A stretch of 64,000 nt of DNA, taken from Mesodorylaimus sp. YZB2_4. Taxonomy: Eukaryota; Nematoda; Enoplea; Dorylaimida; Dorylaimidae. Made by a program: the position numbers and the translations under genes. The DNA lies in contig JASANH010001265.1 in NCBI GenBank assembly GCA_030248295.1, positions 496,001-560,000 on the forward strand, written 5' to 3'. The notes beneath the pieces were generated by a model that did no database searches, had not been told where the DNA came from, and was given only the letters and a program-made list of their open reading frames with translations. This document shows, one piece after another, positions 1 through 16,700 of the stretch (positions are counted from its first letter, which is position 1; each line of letters begins with the position of its first letter).

Positions 1-120
1 CCCATCGCCCAATCTCGCAATTAGTGCCGATATAGAATCAAATTCTTGGGCCAACACCACATTACCAAGGCATAAAAACCAAAATACTCTTTGAATCTCT
101 TTCGAAGCAGCCATCTTCAT
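1..120 (-). CDS. N-terminus of a secreted protein (partial, runs off window)
   Basis: Reading leftward from the ATG at 120 there is an open frame of 40 residues to the window edge. It starts MKMAASKEIQRVFWFLCLGN and continues VVLAQEFDSIS. This is a typical signal peptide: a short charged n-region, a hydrophobic core (VFWFLCLGNVVLA) and a likely cleavage site at LA/QE. A second in-frame ATG lies at 114. The protein family cannot be told from what is visible. It sits on the same strand as CDC5L, about 190 bp downstream of its stop and 90 bp past its poly(A) signal, so the two are tandem and closely spaced. An upstream 5' exon cannot be excluded. Confidence 0.5.
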   Translation of the reverse strand, partial: MKMAASKEIQRVFWFLCLGNVVLAQEFDSISALIARLGDG

Positions 121-211
121 TCTTAGTCCTGTCGCATATGCCCTGGAGTACTCGCAACAAGTGCGCATGACGAGGTGGAGATAACGCGCCAAAATGTAAA
201 CATAGCACAGA

Positions 212-217
212 TTTATT
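212..217 (-). terminator. Poly(A) signal AATAAA for CDC5L
   Basis: The minus strand reads AATAAA about 90 nt downstream of the CDC5L stop codon (306-308). This is the expected position for cleavage and polyadenylation, and it lies before the start of the next minus-strand gene at 120. Confidence 0.5.
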
Positions 218-305
218 TGTCAGACAAAAGTTTGCAGCATCGTGCTCTCATTGAACGAAAGGAACCGCTATACTCACGTACACAAACGAACTATAAACCC
301 CGTAA

Positions 306-4184
<3,879 letters not shown>

Positions 4185-4709
4185 TTTCAGTCGTAAATTT
4201 GTAAGTCAAAAAGAAAGGAACTCAGAAGAACGCAATACAGAAATTTCGTAATCTTTGCGGCCTACTGTAATAATAAGACGTAAACAGCGAGCGTTCGGTG
4301 TTCGCTTGTGCAACAAGTCATTTCCTATGTTCGCGCAGCATTGCTTGCCACTCAATCATAAATTGTCATAGGCAGCCGATGGCGAAGGCAAAGATGTGCG
4401 CAACAGTGACGACTGCGAAAGTATCGAATTTGGTTGATCGTCAGGTTTCTTCTTCTCGAAATCGTACGTTTTGTGATAAAATTAGAAGCGTTTGAGTAGC
4501 ACTAAACATTCTTGGTAAATTTTTTAAATTATTTTGCTAGGTAGTTTATCCTTTGGTTTTATAACTCATTACTGAAGTCTCAATGATTGGCTATGTAAAT
4601 GGACCTTTCAACAAAAAAGCCAAGGACAATCCCACTGTTCCCTTGAGATCTGCTTGAATTTATCCCATTTTGATAGATCGAGATGTTTCAGATCTGTGTT
4701 TGACTCGAC
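4185..4709. promoter_or_regulatory. Divergent intergenic region between CDC5L and HUWE1
   Basis: This 525-bp stretch separates the CDC5L start (minus) from the putative HUWE1 start (plus), so it should hold both promoters. I see no clear TATA box, no RNA gene and no convincing ORF. Boundaries are the two start codons; transcription starts are not visible. Confidence 0.4.
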
Positions 4710-7700
4710 ATGAAGATAGACCGGGCGCGGGCAAAGCGTCATGGCGCTGATTTGGTAAGTGTCCAAACAATGCAGGCATGACTAGCGCCAGGCTTACAAG
4801 GCAATGGTATGTAGGTATACCAATTTTTTAAACTTGTAGCCGGGCGCGACGAAAAGGCTCATACAAGAAGTAATCGGATCAGACGGTGCCGAATTTAACC
4901 AACGGATGAAAACTGCGCTGTCAATAACATTCATCAAGGTACTGTACAGCTTGGAATCTCCATAATGTGCATTGCAGTACCTATATTCTCTAGGCCTATA
5001 TCGATTTGTTTTCAGGCGGATTTGGCAAACTGGACCGATTTATTGGACAAATTCGATGAAATTTTTGAGAAAGCTGTGAATAAGACGGATGAAAAGAGCT
5101 GGATTTTGCCGATTGATAGAAGCGGTAGTGATGAAGTAAGCGCCAAATAATGCTTACGGTATCAGGAAACGTTGGTCCCCTTCCATTTTTGAGGCAGGAG
5201 AACCAGCGTAATGAGGTGTCAGAATGTCAGGATTTCATTTAGTGCACACTGGAATAGGGTTTTTCCAGTAATCATTTCAGTTTACAGAATAGCTTGTTTA
5301 TTCCAGCTCAAAACGTCGGTGTCATTGGCTTTATCATTTACGTCTTCGCTTTTCGAGCACAGCTTCTCTCGTCACATTTATGCATCTACTGACGTAAGTC
5401 CTTCGATATAACATGACGTATGTTTGGATCCTGACTAACCTTATGCTTTTTAGCGGCTGATCGCGCTATTAGACGCAAGCGATTTATCAGTTGTGGTGTC
5501 GGTTTTGAATTTGCTGTACGTCATTGCGAAGCGATCGAACTTTCTCACCCGAATTCCTAGCGCACACCGACAGCAGCTGGTCGATCGTTTGAACATATTG
5601 GCCGAAAGTTGGGGCGGGAAGGAAAATGGATTTAGCTTAGCTGATTGTTGCCAAAAATCAGCAACCTTGCCGTCAACAGCGTCCACCTTGCATTTTGAAT
5701 TTTACGAAGATAGCAGCGATGTCCAAGGGGTAAAGTACTTTTCTAACATTTCTAAATTTCATTACTTGCAATCGACGAGAATGTTCGATGTTTCAGAGCG
5801 ATAAGTCAACAATTGCAGCCCCCAGCTCCGTGCATTCTGTTCATATTGAGAACGTTGACAAGGTCAGTTCAGTTGCTTTTCGATCCTGCAGTATGTTTAT
5901 TGCTAACTTGTTTTAGATGGATAAATCAGCTTCGGAAATTATGGACGATATTTTGGCGGGTTTCAAAGTGCCGAAAGACAAACAGTTGGCGTTGTTCGGG
6001 CATATACGTCTGGCAAAATCGCTCAACCTGTATCGCCAGCGTCTACTATGCGTTGACACGCGTTTATTAGCCTTATCAGTGCTAAGTAAGAAATGCAAGT
6101 TTCGTTTGGTGGATTAGATTAATATTTCACACAAATATTTGTTGTGGGTCTTTCCCCCCCCCCCCCCCCCCCCCTGGATGCCAGTTAACTCGGTAATCTT
6201 TTGTTCCTTCACCCCCACACCCTAAAAAGAGTCGCGTTTGAACATGACGTCGTAGTTGCAAAATCGTGCATTTTTTATTCTAGTGTATTCGGGTTTCTTA
6301 CAAGAACCCTCAAACCAGATTCTCTATCACGGGTTTATCGAAGAGTGCGCCGAGATATTACAGATTCCTGAATCCGACGAGAACGTACTTGTAAGTGAGC
6401 TTTTAAATAATTTGTTCAAATAAGGGTTATAATTATTCGTAGGAGATCAAAACGGAAGTTGTGAAGACGCTTACTGCGATAATATATTTGGATCGACACC
6501 CAAAATTATCGTCCATTATTGAAGCCATGAATGCAAATTCTTATCACGGGTTTCTACCAACTCTTGTTCGAAGCTGTGTTCAGTCATTGTTCGGTAAGAT
6601 CTACCTCTTTTTCCTGTTCAATTTGTTGGGAATCTCTGCGGCCAGTTGCTATTTTACGGGCAACTTCTGTCTAGTGTGGATTCGCTTTGTGTTTTATAAG
6701 AAAGCATGAGCAAGCTAGCAAGTTCTGGTTATGAGTTTTTGCCTGATCGCACGCTGATTTTCTCAAAATGGGGCAATAATTTAAAATTTAGAATCTACGA
6801 TCGTAGTTGCTGCATATCTGGACCAGATTAATCTGATCTCGTTTACCTTTGTATCATCGGTTTGGCATCACTCTAAATGTCTAGTCATCCTTGATTATTC
6901 GCGGAGGTACAAGCTTCCCGTGAATTATCAGTGGTGGCTAGACGTAATTCAGAGTTGCAGTATATGTTTGGATAATCAAGTATGGGAGAGCCCGGACGCT
7001 GAAGGAGTATGCGTGAGTTAATGCAAATTTTCCCGCAATCTTTTATTGCAGTTTTTAGCGAAGAATTGTTTTTTGCCAATTTTTTGGAAAAGAAACATGA
7101 TATCGGGGTCTGCTTGCGATATTTCAATAGTTCATAAGTCATCGTGTCAGGGTGGGCCCAGCATCGACCGATCCGAGGGGTGGATCGGTTTCCAACCCAA
7201 TCCAACTGCTGGATCGGCACTAATATTTTTCGCGCTTTATCTGCTGGGAAATGATAAAGGAGAAAACAAACTATAAGGAGAAAATCCCGTTTTTCTCTCA
7301 AATCAGCATTTAATCCCGCTTTAGGTGCTGCTCTTAGCTTTCCCATGTTCTTTAGAGTGGCCTAACTGAAAGTGACAGCGAGGAACCATGGCAGCTTGGT
7401 GAGGACACAGTGCCAAACACGTCATCCCTATCTATCTTCTTTTTTTAAAGTGGATCAGCCGGATAGGGATTTGGGATCCAGGCCTATGTTCGGATCGGTC
7501 GACGCTGGGGTGGGACATGTTTTCCAATGAGACTTGTATCAGTGTTGGGGTCTTTTTCAAATGTCCCTAGGGGGATCAATGACAACTTTTTAGCTGACCC
7601 AGCAATGCCACCTGATTTTATACGGGTGCGATGCGCCAAATGGAGAGGCACTGTAAACCCGTTATTTGCATAAATTTGTTTTTCTGTTTAGACGGTACAA

Positions 7701-10700
7701 GCAGTTCTCATCCATCGAAACCAGCATTCTGCACGGCGCTATTCTCGTTGCTGTACCACATGGCTGGTTATGACAACGGAGCCGAGGCTTTGGTTTCCAG
7801 CGGTTTGACGGAAACACTGTTGAATGTGATCACCTGGCATTCAAGCCCTTTGGAGGCTATCACAGTAAGTCGGGAAGTCGTGGTCGCTGGATCACCTAAC
7901 GTATGTTGCTTATTTTGTAGTTTGTAACTCGATCTGTGCGTGTGATCGACTTGATAACGAATGTGGATGTGCAATCATTCCAAGCTTTAGGTGGAATGAA
8001 AATTTTCATCAACCGATTGGCTGTAAGTGTTTGCTTGGTTCCTTTGAATGACATGTTTTGCGCAACCGTGGTCTCCATATTTTCAGTACGAAGTTGATGT
8101 TTGCCGAACTGAACAGCCGTACGAAATACCAGTCACCGTGAGACAATCGGTCAGCGTTGAGCACCCAGTCGAGCATATGGAAACCGATGAGGGAGTTACA
8201 ACAGCGGCTGCACCATCGTCGTCAACTTCGAGCGATGCCAAGGCTGACGCCAGTACGTCCACTGTTCCAGCACCGGCATTGATTCTTGATGCTCCGAGAC
8301 CAGGTAGACTATCTGAGACGATTCGTAGATTTGAAAGCCTTTCATTGCGGCCAAATTTTGAGTGATACAATTCTTGACGATGGTCTTTTCTTTTTAGATG
8401 CGCAATGTCACGTGCAAAGATCGGCATTAATAAAGTCGTTATTAAATTTCATCAAAAAGGCTATACAGGACCCTCAGTTTGCGGAATCAGTCCGTCACAG
8501 TAAGAGTTGTAGGATTTTTGCTGAACATGCCTCTTTTGTAACGCATAAAATTGTAGTAATGGATGGCTCGTTGTCCGTATTACTTCGTCATATCATCAGC
8601 AATCCCGAATATTACGGCGCCTCGTTGTTTTTGTTGGCAGCGAACGTCGTGACTGTATTCATCTTCCAAGAACCGTCGCAGTTGTCTTCGTTGCAGGATA
8701 AAGGATTGACGGATACGGTTATGCAGGCGCTGTTGGTCAAAGACGTAAGTGGATCTTGTTTTCGTTACAGCGTTCACACAAGGCTGGAAAAATCATTTTC
8801 CCGCGCCTTGTATGAACGCTTGATTAGATATAATTTGTAGTCTCGCCATAGACCAGGTGGGAAGACTTTGTTGGCTGACCTGGGATTCTGGCATGGTGCA
8901 AAAGTTTCACCAGTCACTTCGTCCAGTGCCTAATACACTTCGGTGCTAGACGTGTTACATAATTATGGTGAATTGTGTCTTCAGGTGCCTGCAACTCGAG
9001 AAGTATTAGCGTCATTGCCAAATACTTTTTCGGCTCTGTGCTTGAATGAACGCGGATTGAACGCGTTTGTGCAGTGCCGCCCGTTCGAAAAATTGTTCAA
9101 AGTTTTGTTGTCGACAAAGTATTTAAACGCAATGCGTAGGCGTCGAAATACTGATCCGCTCGGTGAGTGAAGATTCGAGTCGGGTTTGAATTAGTCTGTT
9201 CTTTTTAAATGATGAAACACTAGAGTCTCAGATATCAATCCTGACGTAGATCTTTGCTCAATCACTGAAATATTCTGTTAGCGTCGTGTGTAATTGGGTA
9301 GCTCCTTTTTAAGTCTTAAATGGGTGCTTTTATTTCAGGTGATACGGCTATTAGTCTTGGGACTGCGATTGATGAATTAATGCGTCATCAGCCAACCTTG
9401 AAACAACCCGCTATGCAAGCTGTAATTCAGGTAGGAGAAGGTTTGTGTCGTGTAGCGGGCGGATAATGAAGACATCGTTTCAGTTGTTGCAAGAATTGTG
9501 TGTATTGGGATCAGACCCGAAGAATTTGTGCGTGTCGAAATGGAGTAGTCGTTCAGAGAATGCTGTACAAGCTCCAGTGGCGGACGGTACGGTGACTGTT
9601 GCTGATGGTCCGCAGCCAAGTAACGAAACTTCGGATGAAGAAGACGACGATGACGATGGGGATAGTCGACAGGCGTTGGATGTGGTGAATGACATACCCA
9701 GGTACGGTACTGGTGTTAGCAACCCCCTCTGTTCTAGCTGGGCTCTTTCCCCTAGAAATCATACTTTGGTTTTATGATGACTGGTCGATACTGAGAAAAT
9801 CCGAGGTTCGGGACTGGCTGTGGCCGCGTATAGTATGGTGCTACCGATAACATTGAATTGAGATACACTTCTTGGTTTGTTCACGTTCTTTAAGAAAGCG
9901 CAGCTATGAGACTTCCATTAACCAGTGTTTTTGGAGGATGCATGTGTGCGCGAGAATAAGGATTGGCATTATTCAGTCACCCGAGGAATTATCGCCGAGG
10001 TGGCCATAAAAGCTCAATGACACTTAGCATGTCATATGCAGATCTGTTAGTCAAGGCGCGCACTAAGCGTTAATTAAAATCAGTTGTGTTGAAAGATTGC
10101 GTTTTAGTGGCGCAGAGTCGGCCGAGAACAGTAGTACACCGGAAGAAGTTGGAAAGGTTGTGAAAACCCCAGTTCCATTGATCGATTACATACAGAACAT
10201 AATGAAGTTCATCGAAGCCATCTTGAGCAATAACGCGACCGATGATCACGCTAGGTAAGGCTCATCACCCTGCCTAGTTGGGCGGGTTATAATAGTCGGG
10301 CTTGCTTGCAGATTGTTCATTCAGTTGAATGGACTGGAGCCATTTATGAAACTGTTGGTTTTGCCGAATTTGCCGTTGGATTTCGCGACAACGAATGCTG
10401 CGCAAAGCCTGGCTGGTGTGGCGCGATATTTGATGGTACGTGATTAGGGTTTTTTAAATGGTTTGTTGGAATTAGAGTGATGAAACACTAGAGTCTCAGA
10501 TATGCTTATGACGTATACTTTTGCTCAAACACTGAAGGTGGTCTGTAATATTGCTACGTGCTTTGCGCCTTGCGCCTTCTAATGCAATCTCTTCGATCTT
10601 TTGCAGACATTAACGCGGGATGCACGAGTATTAGATCAAGCAATAAAGCAATTAAACGAAAGCGTTCTCTCTCGTATTGGCGACTTGACAAAAGGGCCGC

Positions 10701-13700
10701 AAGAGCGTACTTCCGTTCTGATTAACGATTTGTTGAAGACGCCGCCGCCAGATGAGAAGTCTGCTATATCTGATGCGCCTTTGGTACGCCTTCTGAGCGA
10801 ATTGCAGAACCATCTCGTCGTCCTGTCCCATCTGTGCCGGCTAAGCACGAATCAGGTAAGACGAGTTTGGCCCGGATGCGAAGACGAAAGTACGGTTTTA
10901 TTGCACCATAGGGGAATGAATTGAAGGCCCTATTCTTATTGTCCTGGATGGAAAAAGGTGGAAATGCCTTACAAACATTGAACGACGTCTATCGGTCGCT
11001 GCTTTGGGAAAGCACAGTCATGCTAACTTTGTGTACGGACTCTGCAGCGCAGCCGACTGCTCCAGTGTTCGCGAAGGAGGAAATCGATGCGCTTATGGAA
11101 CGTGGCCGATTATTGATCACAGAACCGCCAACGGCTGACGCCAGTACAGCACCCGCGGAGAGCGGTGCTGGTAGTGGTGCACCATCAGGTGCTACACCAG
11201 CAGCTGAGACATCGGCGCCGAAAGTCAAGCCGTCGCCGATTGTTGTCAAACAGTTGAAACCACTGATCGCTTTATCATCACGGTAGGTCATGGGATCTGA
11301 TGCACGTGTTCCGAATGACACCGCTTTACGTTCTAGAGTGGCTCGTTACTTGTCGGATTTGTTCGGCTCATTATTGAGGATGTCAGTCGGTGGTGCAGGT
11401 CGAGCGCGACGAGGGCAGATTCCTTATCAAATGCCGCCTTTACTTCAAGGAGTGACACTAATTGAATCGTTGATGAAAAACTTTCGAAAAGCAATCGAAT
11501 GGGCGCCGCCGGATGCGTCGAACTCGAAACTATGGTTTGTGCTCTTTTCATTTTAATCATCAGCTGGAAATGGTTGAAAAATTTTATTTGCAGGATGGCG
11601 TACTTGGTTTGCTGCATAAGTTCCGTGTCCCAATTACTTTTTGATGATCGGAAACAACCGTATCATTTGGTTTTGGCGAAGTTTTACTCCACTGGAGCAC
11701 AACACGCATTTTTTAAGTATGTGCTTTGTTGATCGTCGTGAAGTTCTGTTGGAACCCTAAACTTTGAAATTTTAGACTATTTGATTCAGTAAAAGCTGTC
11801 CTGAGTAAGAGCACGGAAGGAAAAATGACAAAATCGGCTCCAGGTAGGGTGTTAAATAAAATTTTTAATTCTCATTATGAAAATGGATTTATAAACTTCA
11901 GATGGCTTCAATGAATTTTTGGAAGCTTGGCTGACATTGGTGGAGAAGTTATTGAATCCGACTGGCGTTATGGACTCTCAATATCATTTGTTTGAAGTCG
12001 CTGGTCCAGCCTCGGTCTCGTTTGTCCCAGCAAAATACTTGGTGGCGACTCAAAAGGTATGAAACGTGGTTTAATCATGTGCTTATTTTGACAAGTTTTA
12101 AAATGTTTCAGCTAACGTTCGACCATGTGGTGGTATTTTGGAATCAGCTATTCGATGCCAACAATCGAGTGTCGGAACTGGTTCTAAACATTCTTTGCCA
12201 TGTCGTTCGCGCGGAAAGTGTAATACAGGTAAGATTCTGGGGTGCGCGGGTCTCGTCTGTGGTAGAGCTGTTTGATTTTGCTTGCAGAAAGAACTTCGCA
12301 AAGGAAAGGGCGGACCAGAGAAGAAGGAACCGGAGGAAGAACGGATGGAAATGGAACAGCAAGTGAATCCGCAACATTTACAGCAGGTATGTCATGCATA
12401 GTGATATGATTGGATAAGTTATCAGCGATAATATTTGTTGCAGCTGATCGATATGGGGTTTCAACGCGAACTTGCGATCGAGGCGTTACTCAGCAGTCCG
12501 AACGTCGAACAAGCTGCAGAATTTTGCGTCATGGTGCCAGGATTGCGAGCACAATCTGTAAGTGAATACACTGACCTGGACGGAGCACTTGCGCTTGACA
12601 GCGTGTGTTTTCAGCTCGGAGGAATGGTGCTGGACGAAGAAGAACAAATTCAGCAAGCTATCGCCTTGTCGTTGGGAAATCGCGAAGAAGGAGCGGCTGC
12701 ATCTGGAGCTTCTACTTTGTCGGAAGCTGCATCGGATACGGCAATGGCGACGGCCATCACATTGAGCTCTCCAGCCGTGGAAACAGTGAGTGCTGCGACA
12801 TCAGTAACCGTACTAGACCCGAGTTCGTCAAAGGGAGCGTCAACAAAAACGTTTCGGCCGCTGGAAGAAATCGAACCGTCCGATCCCCAAATTGTCAGAG
12901 ATTTTTTCGAAAGGGAAGTATTGACGTGTGGAATGCGCCTGATCGACGCGTCGGCTGATTTGGTTTACCGAGTCGCCGATTTACTGTCAGTAGTTATCAA
13001 AAGTTCGTCGAACGCCTGGGTGCAAGACACTATCCGCACCCTGTGCACTGAGGTAAGGGTGGTTTATTTTTTGCGCTTTCGTTATAAGTAGGCTGTCTGC
13101 TTCTTTTAGATAATCACACTGAGCAGATCATTGGCCTCTGCTATCGCTCAAGAAAACATGACGGCGGATCAGTTCGTGGAGCAACTATCGAGTTCTCAAT
13201 TTGCCAAATGTTTAGGCGTACGGCTGCACCTGTTCTGTCTGTTATTCGAGGTAAGGGTTGGATGAGTTATAAAGTGGCTCGGGGAAGTGGCTAATAGCCA
13301 ATAATCTTAGAAGTAAAATTGCAGCCAACCTTATTGATAAGGCAAATAGAAAACAAAACCAATTTATAACAAAAACAAAAGCATTATTATCAGTTAAAAT
13401 TTTTCCTTCGACGTCCGGACTTGACTTGTCATTTTAGGAATTCAAGTCCTTGATTGCCAGCGCCGCGGCGTCGAAGGATTTGGCGTCAGTGCTGGTAGAA
13501 TTATTGGGCAAAGCGAGCATTCGCATGAGTAACACCAGTTTTGCTGGCGCCATCACTCCGAAATGGATCAGCCCACTTTTGCTGTGCCTTGATCTGATGG
13601 AATGCGAAATTGTAGCTTCAAAGAGACGAGCGGAATTGACCAAGGTACATTTTGTCTTATGCAGCAAAAGTTGGGTGGTAGGTGTGAATGGTGAGCTTTC

Positions 13701-16700
13701 GTTGCAGATGGGAGAAATGATTTGGAAATTTTGGGACAATCGTTTATGGACGAACTTTACGCCGAATGTGAATAAGCAGTTGTGCGATGCGTATGCCGCT
13801 GGCCATCAGACATTTCGCTTTACTATCAGCAGTAACCGACGACGATACGTGGTCGATTTTCGTACAATGACACAAGTATGCCTTTTGAACCTGAATCTTA
13901 TTGAGCCGTTCAGTCAAGGCAGTCTATGCTGTTTAGGTGAATCAGGATTCTGGATTCCAAAGACCAGTCATGATGTTCCCCGTTGTGGATCCGTCGCTTA
14001 TGAGCAATGCGGATAGTGAGAAGGCCAAAAAAGAAGAGAACGGTGGTCCTGGTATCAAGAGCTCAAAATCAGAAGGGACGAACATCAGTGATAAAGCTGT
14101 TCCGCCACTGACTCCGATGAGAAGAGATGAGTATTCGGTTATAATTCGGTATGTTCTAGTGCTTGAGGTCTCGAGTACATGTTTGTTGGACTCCGTTATT
14201 GTAGGTCCTGCGTAGATCTAATCGCTGGGCCAGTGGACGCTGACACGTTGCACGCGGTGCTGCGTTTGTGTTTACGTTTGACTCGTAATTACGACTTGGC
14301 TATGGAATTCTTGAATTTGGATGGGCTACGAAAACTGTTGCGTTTACGTCAAAACCAAGGATTCACGAGTCTGCAGACGATTGTCTCGTTGCTGGTTCGT
14401 CATATTTTTGAGGATGATGCGACTTTGCAATACAATATGGAAAAGGTAAGCTCGGGATCCGTTGTACGCTGCGTAATTATAAATTGTGGGTTTTAGATTA
14501 TTCGAGCAGTTGCTCAAGGCGCGGTAGCGACTCCAGATGCGCCTCGAAATCCCCAAGAATATCATTACGTTATGCGTTTGCTGGGTCCGACTGCTTGTCG
14601 AGCGCCGGATTTGTTTTTGACGGTGGCAAAGCGAGTCCTTCGAATTCGGGTTCCACCTCCGAGACGAAGTGAGTCGTTAATGTTGTGGTCGCGGACTAGT
14701 TTTAAGGGGATTGTTGTTTAGGCGATGATGATGAAGCGAACTTGGTCAATCCGAATGTTCCGATCGAAGTGCGTGTAGAGGGCAATATGACAGCTACCGC
14801 TCCCGTGTTGAGTGATTCGGCCAAAAATGTGTTGACGACTTTGTTGAATTATTTGGTGCAGCCGTTACCAGCTGACCCAGGGCCTGGTAAGCGTATTTAT
14901 TTGGTAGCGGGTGAGTCTAATACCCACCAGTCTAATATGCTATGTGCCTGCTCAGCTTCAACCTCGTCTCCTGAAGAGATCAGCGGCACGAATGCTGCGC
15001 CCAATGAACAGTCGAAGAAAACCACTGAAAGTGGGAGCGGTTCGCAACCGGCCGATGAGAAAAAGGCAGCGGAGGCTCAGAAGAAAGCATCGCAGCCGTT
15101 AGTCCTCAAATCAGCCGTTCTCAGATTATTGGCCGAATTGGTACGCAGCTACAATGGTGTAGCGGGCTTCGTGACCGAGTACAAGTACTCGCCTGCGATG
15201 AGCGACCTGATCGAAGAGGTATGCCAGTGTTGCAAGGTGTTGAGGGGTTTGAGGTTGGTATTCAGATATCGCGGTAGCATGAAGTGCTGGAATGCACTTG
15301 TCTATTCGAGTGCAATAGCCTTGCACGTCGCTCTACTTGATTTGTTATTTAACGAATATCCTATGTTCTAGGAATGCTCTCCATTCGAGTATCTGCTTGA
15401 TCACTTGTTGGTGGATACTCCATCGACACCAGGCGATAGTGACTGCGCTGCAGGTGTACGAGCTGTCATTGGGACTCTTGCCGCTTCGAATCACTGTGAG
15501 ACTGCACAAATCGCTTTGGTGACGGAATTGAAATCAGCTTTGACAAGAGCCGCGAACCTACCGGAGTCACAGGTATGCGTTGACTGATCTGCCGCGGTAT
15601 ACTCGTACAACGAAGGTTCTCTGACTTAGATCAAGCATCAACGGATTTGTGCTTTGGTTGGATTGGTTACGCTGATGAAAGACGCCTGTCCAACAATGCA
15701 CGTGTCGGTGCCAGCGACGGGCAAAACGACGGCGCCAGTAATTCCGATAAGAACGAACAACATTGTGAAATGGCTTATGAGGAAGAAGACAGTTATGGAC
15801 TTGGCTCGGCTGGTACACCACGTGGATTTGGCCGGCCCGCACACTGTGAACACGTTAAACGCCATATTGAAACCATTGGAGGAGCTAACTCGGCTTATCA
15901 ACATGCCGTCAAGTTCTGGAATCAGTCCCCTCAAAGCCGGCCGGTTGCAAAGAAGCGAACAAAATGACGCTACATCGGTTCCAGCCGTGCAAGATGGATC
16001 CTTATCGGAAATTGATGAAACGTCAAGATTGTCGGCGGGTGCTAACGCTCTGTCGACGCAGTCCATTGTACCAAACGAGAATCCGCCTGGTGAGCCTCAC
16101 GTAAGTCCCGAGGGTGCTTGTTCTATAATTACTGCAGATGGTATATTTAAACCTTGTAGGCGGAACCTGGTGGCGTGGAACCCCAGACGCTACATGACGA
16201 TTCTTTACATTCGGCGACCGCCGACGACAGTCTGGTCGAATCGTTCGAAAATGCTGCTGCACAAGGTCATGTTCACGGTAAGATGTTGTGTGGCAGTGAG
16301 CTTGGCTTGGCGTGTACTCGTTTGTTTCTAGAAGTTGGTCACATAAATGATACGTCATCGGAAAGTAGCAGTTCAAGTACTGAGCACACTGCTGGCGATG
16401 AAGACGATGACGAGGACGATGATGCTGAATTGGATGATGATGAAGTGGTAGGGAATCAAGAGGATGGCAATGAAGCTGGAAGTGAGCGCGACGAGGAGCC
16501 TTCTGAGTACGAAGATGTGGACGAGGAGGCTGCAGAAAACGAAGAGAATGAGAATATGGATGAGGAGGCTGTAAGTTGGTGAAGATGTGGGCGAGGATGT
16601 GATTGTGGCTTAAGTCGAGCATCAATTTCAGATGTCGGAGTTCGGCGAAGACTACGTTATGCAGCAGGCTCAGAATGGAGCTGACGTCGACCCACTCGAT

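Noticed and set aside
9702..10108. A third C/D-like motif (ATGATGA at 9774, CTGA at 9791) and an H-box-like AGAATA in the 407-bp HUWE1 intron
   Set aside because: The C-to-D spacing is far too short and no D box lies near 70 nt from the 3' splice site; hairpins are weak.
12098..12399. Several minus-strand frames within HUWE1
   Set aside because: Shadows of plus-strand HUWE1 exons; no motifs of their own.
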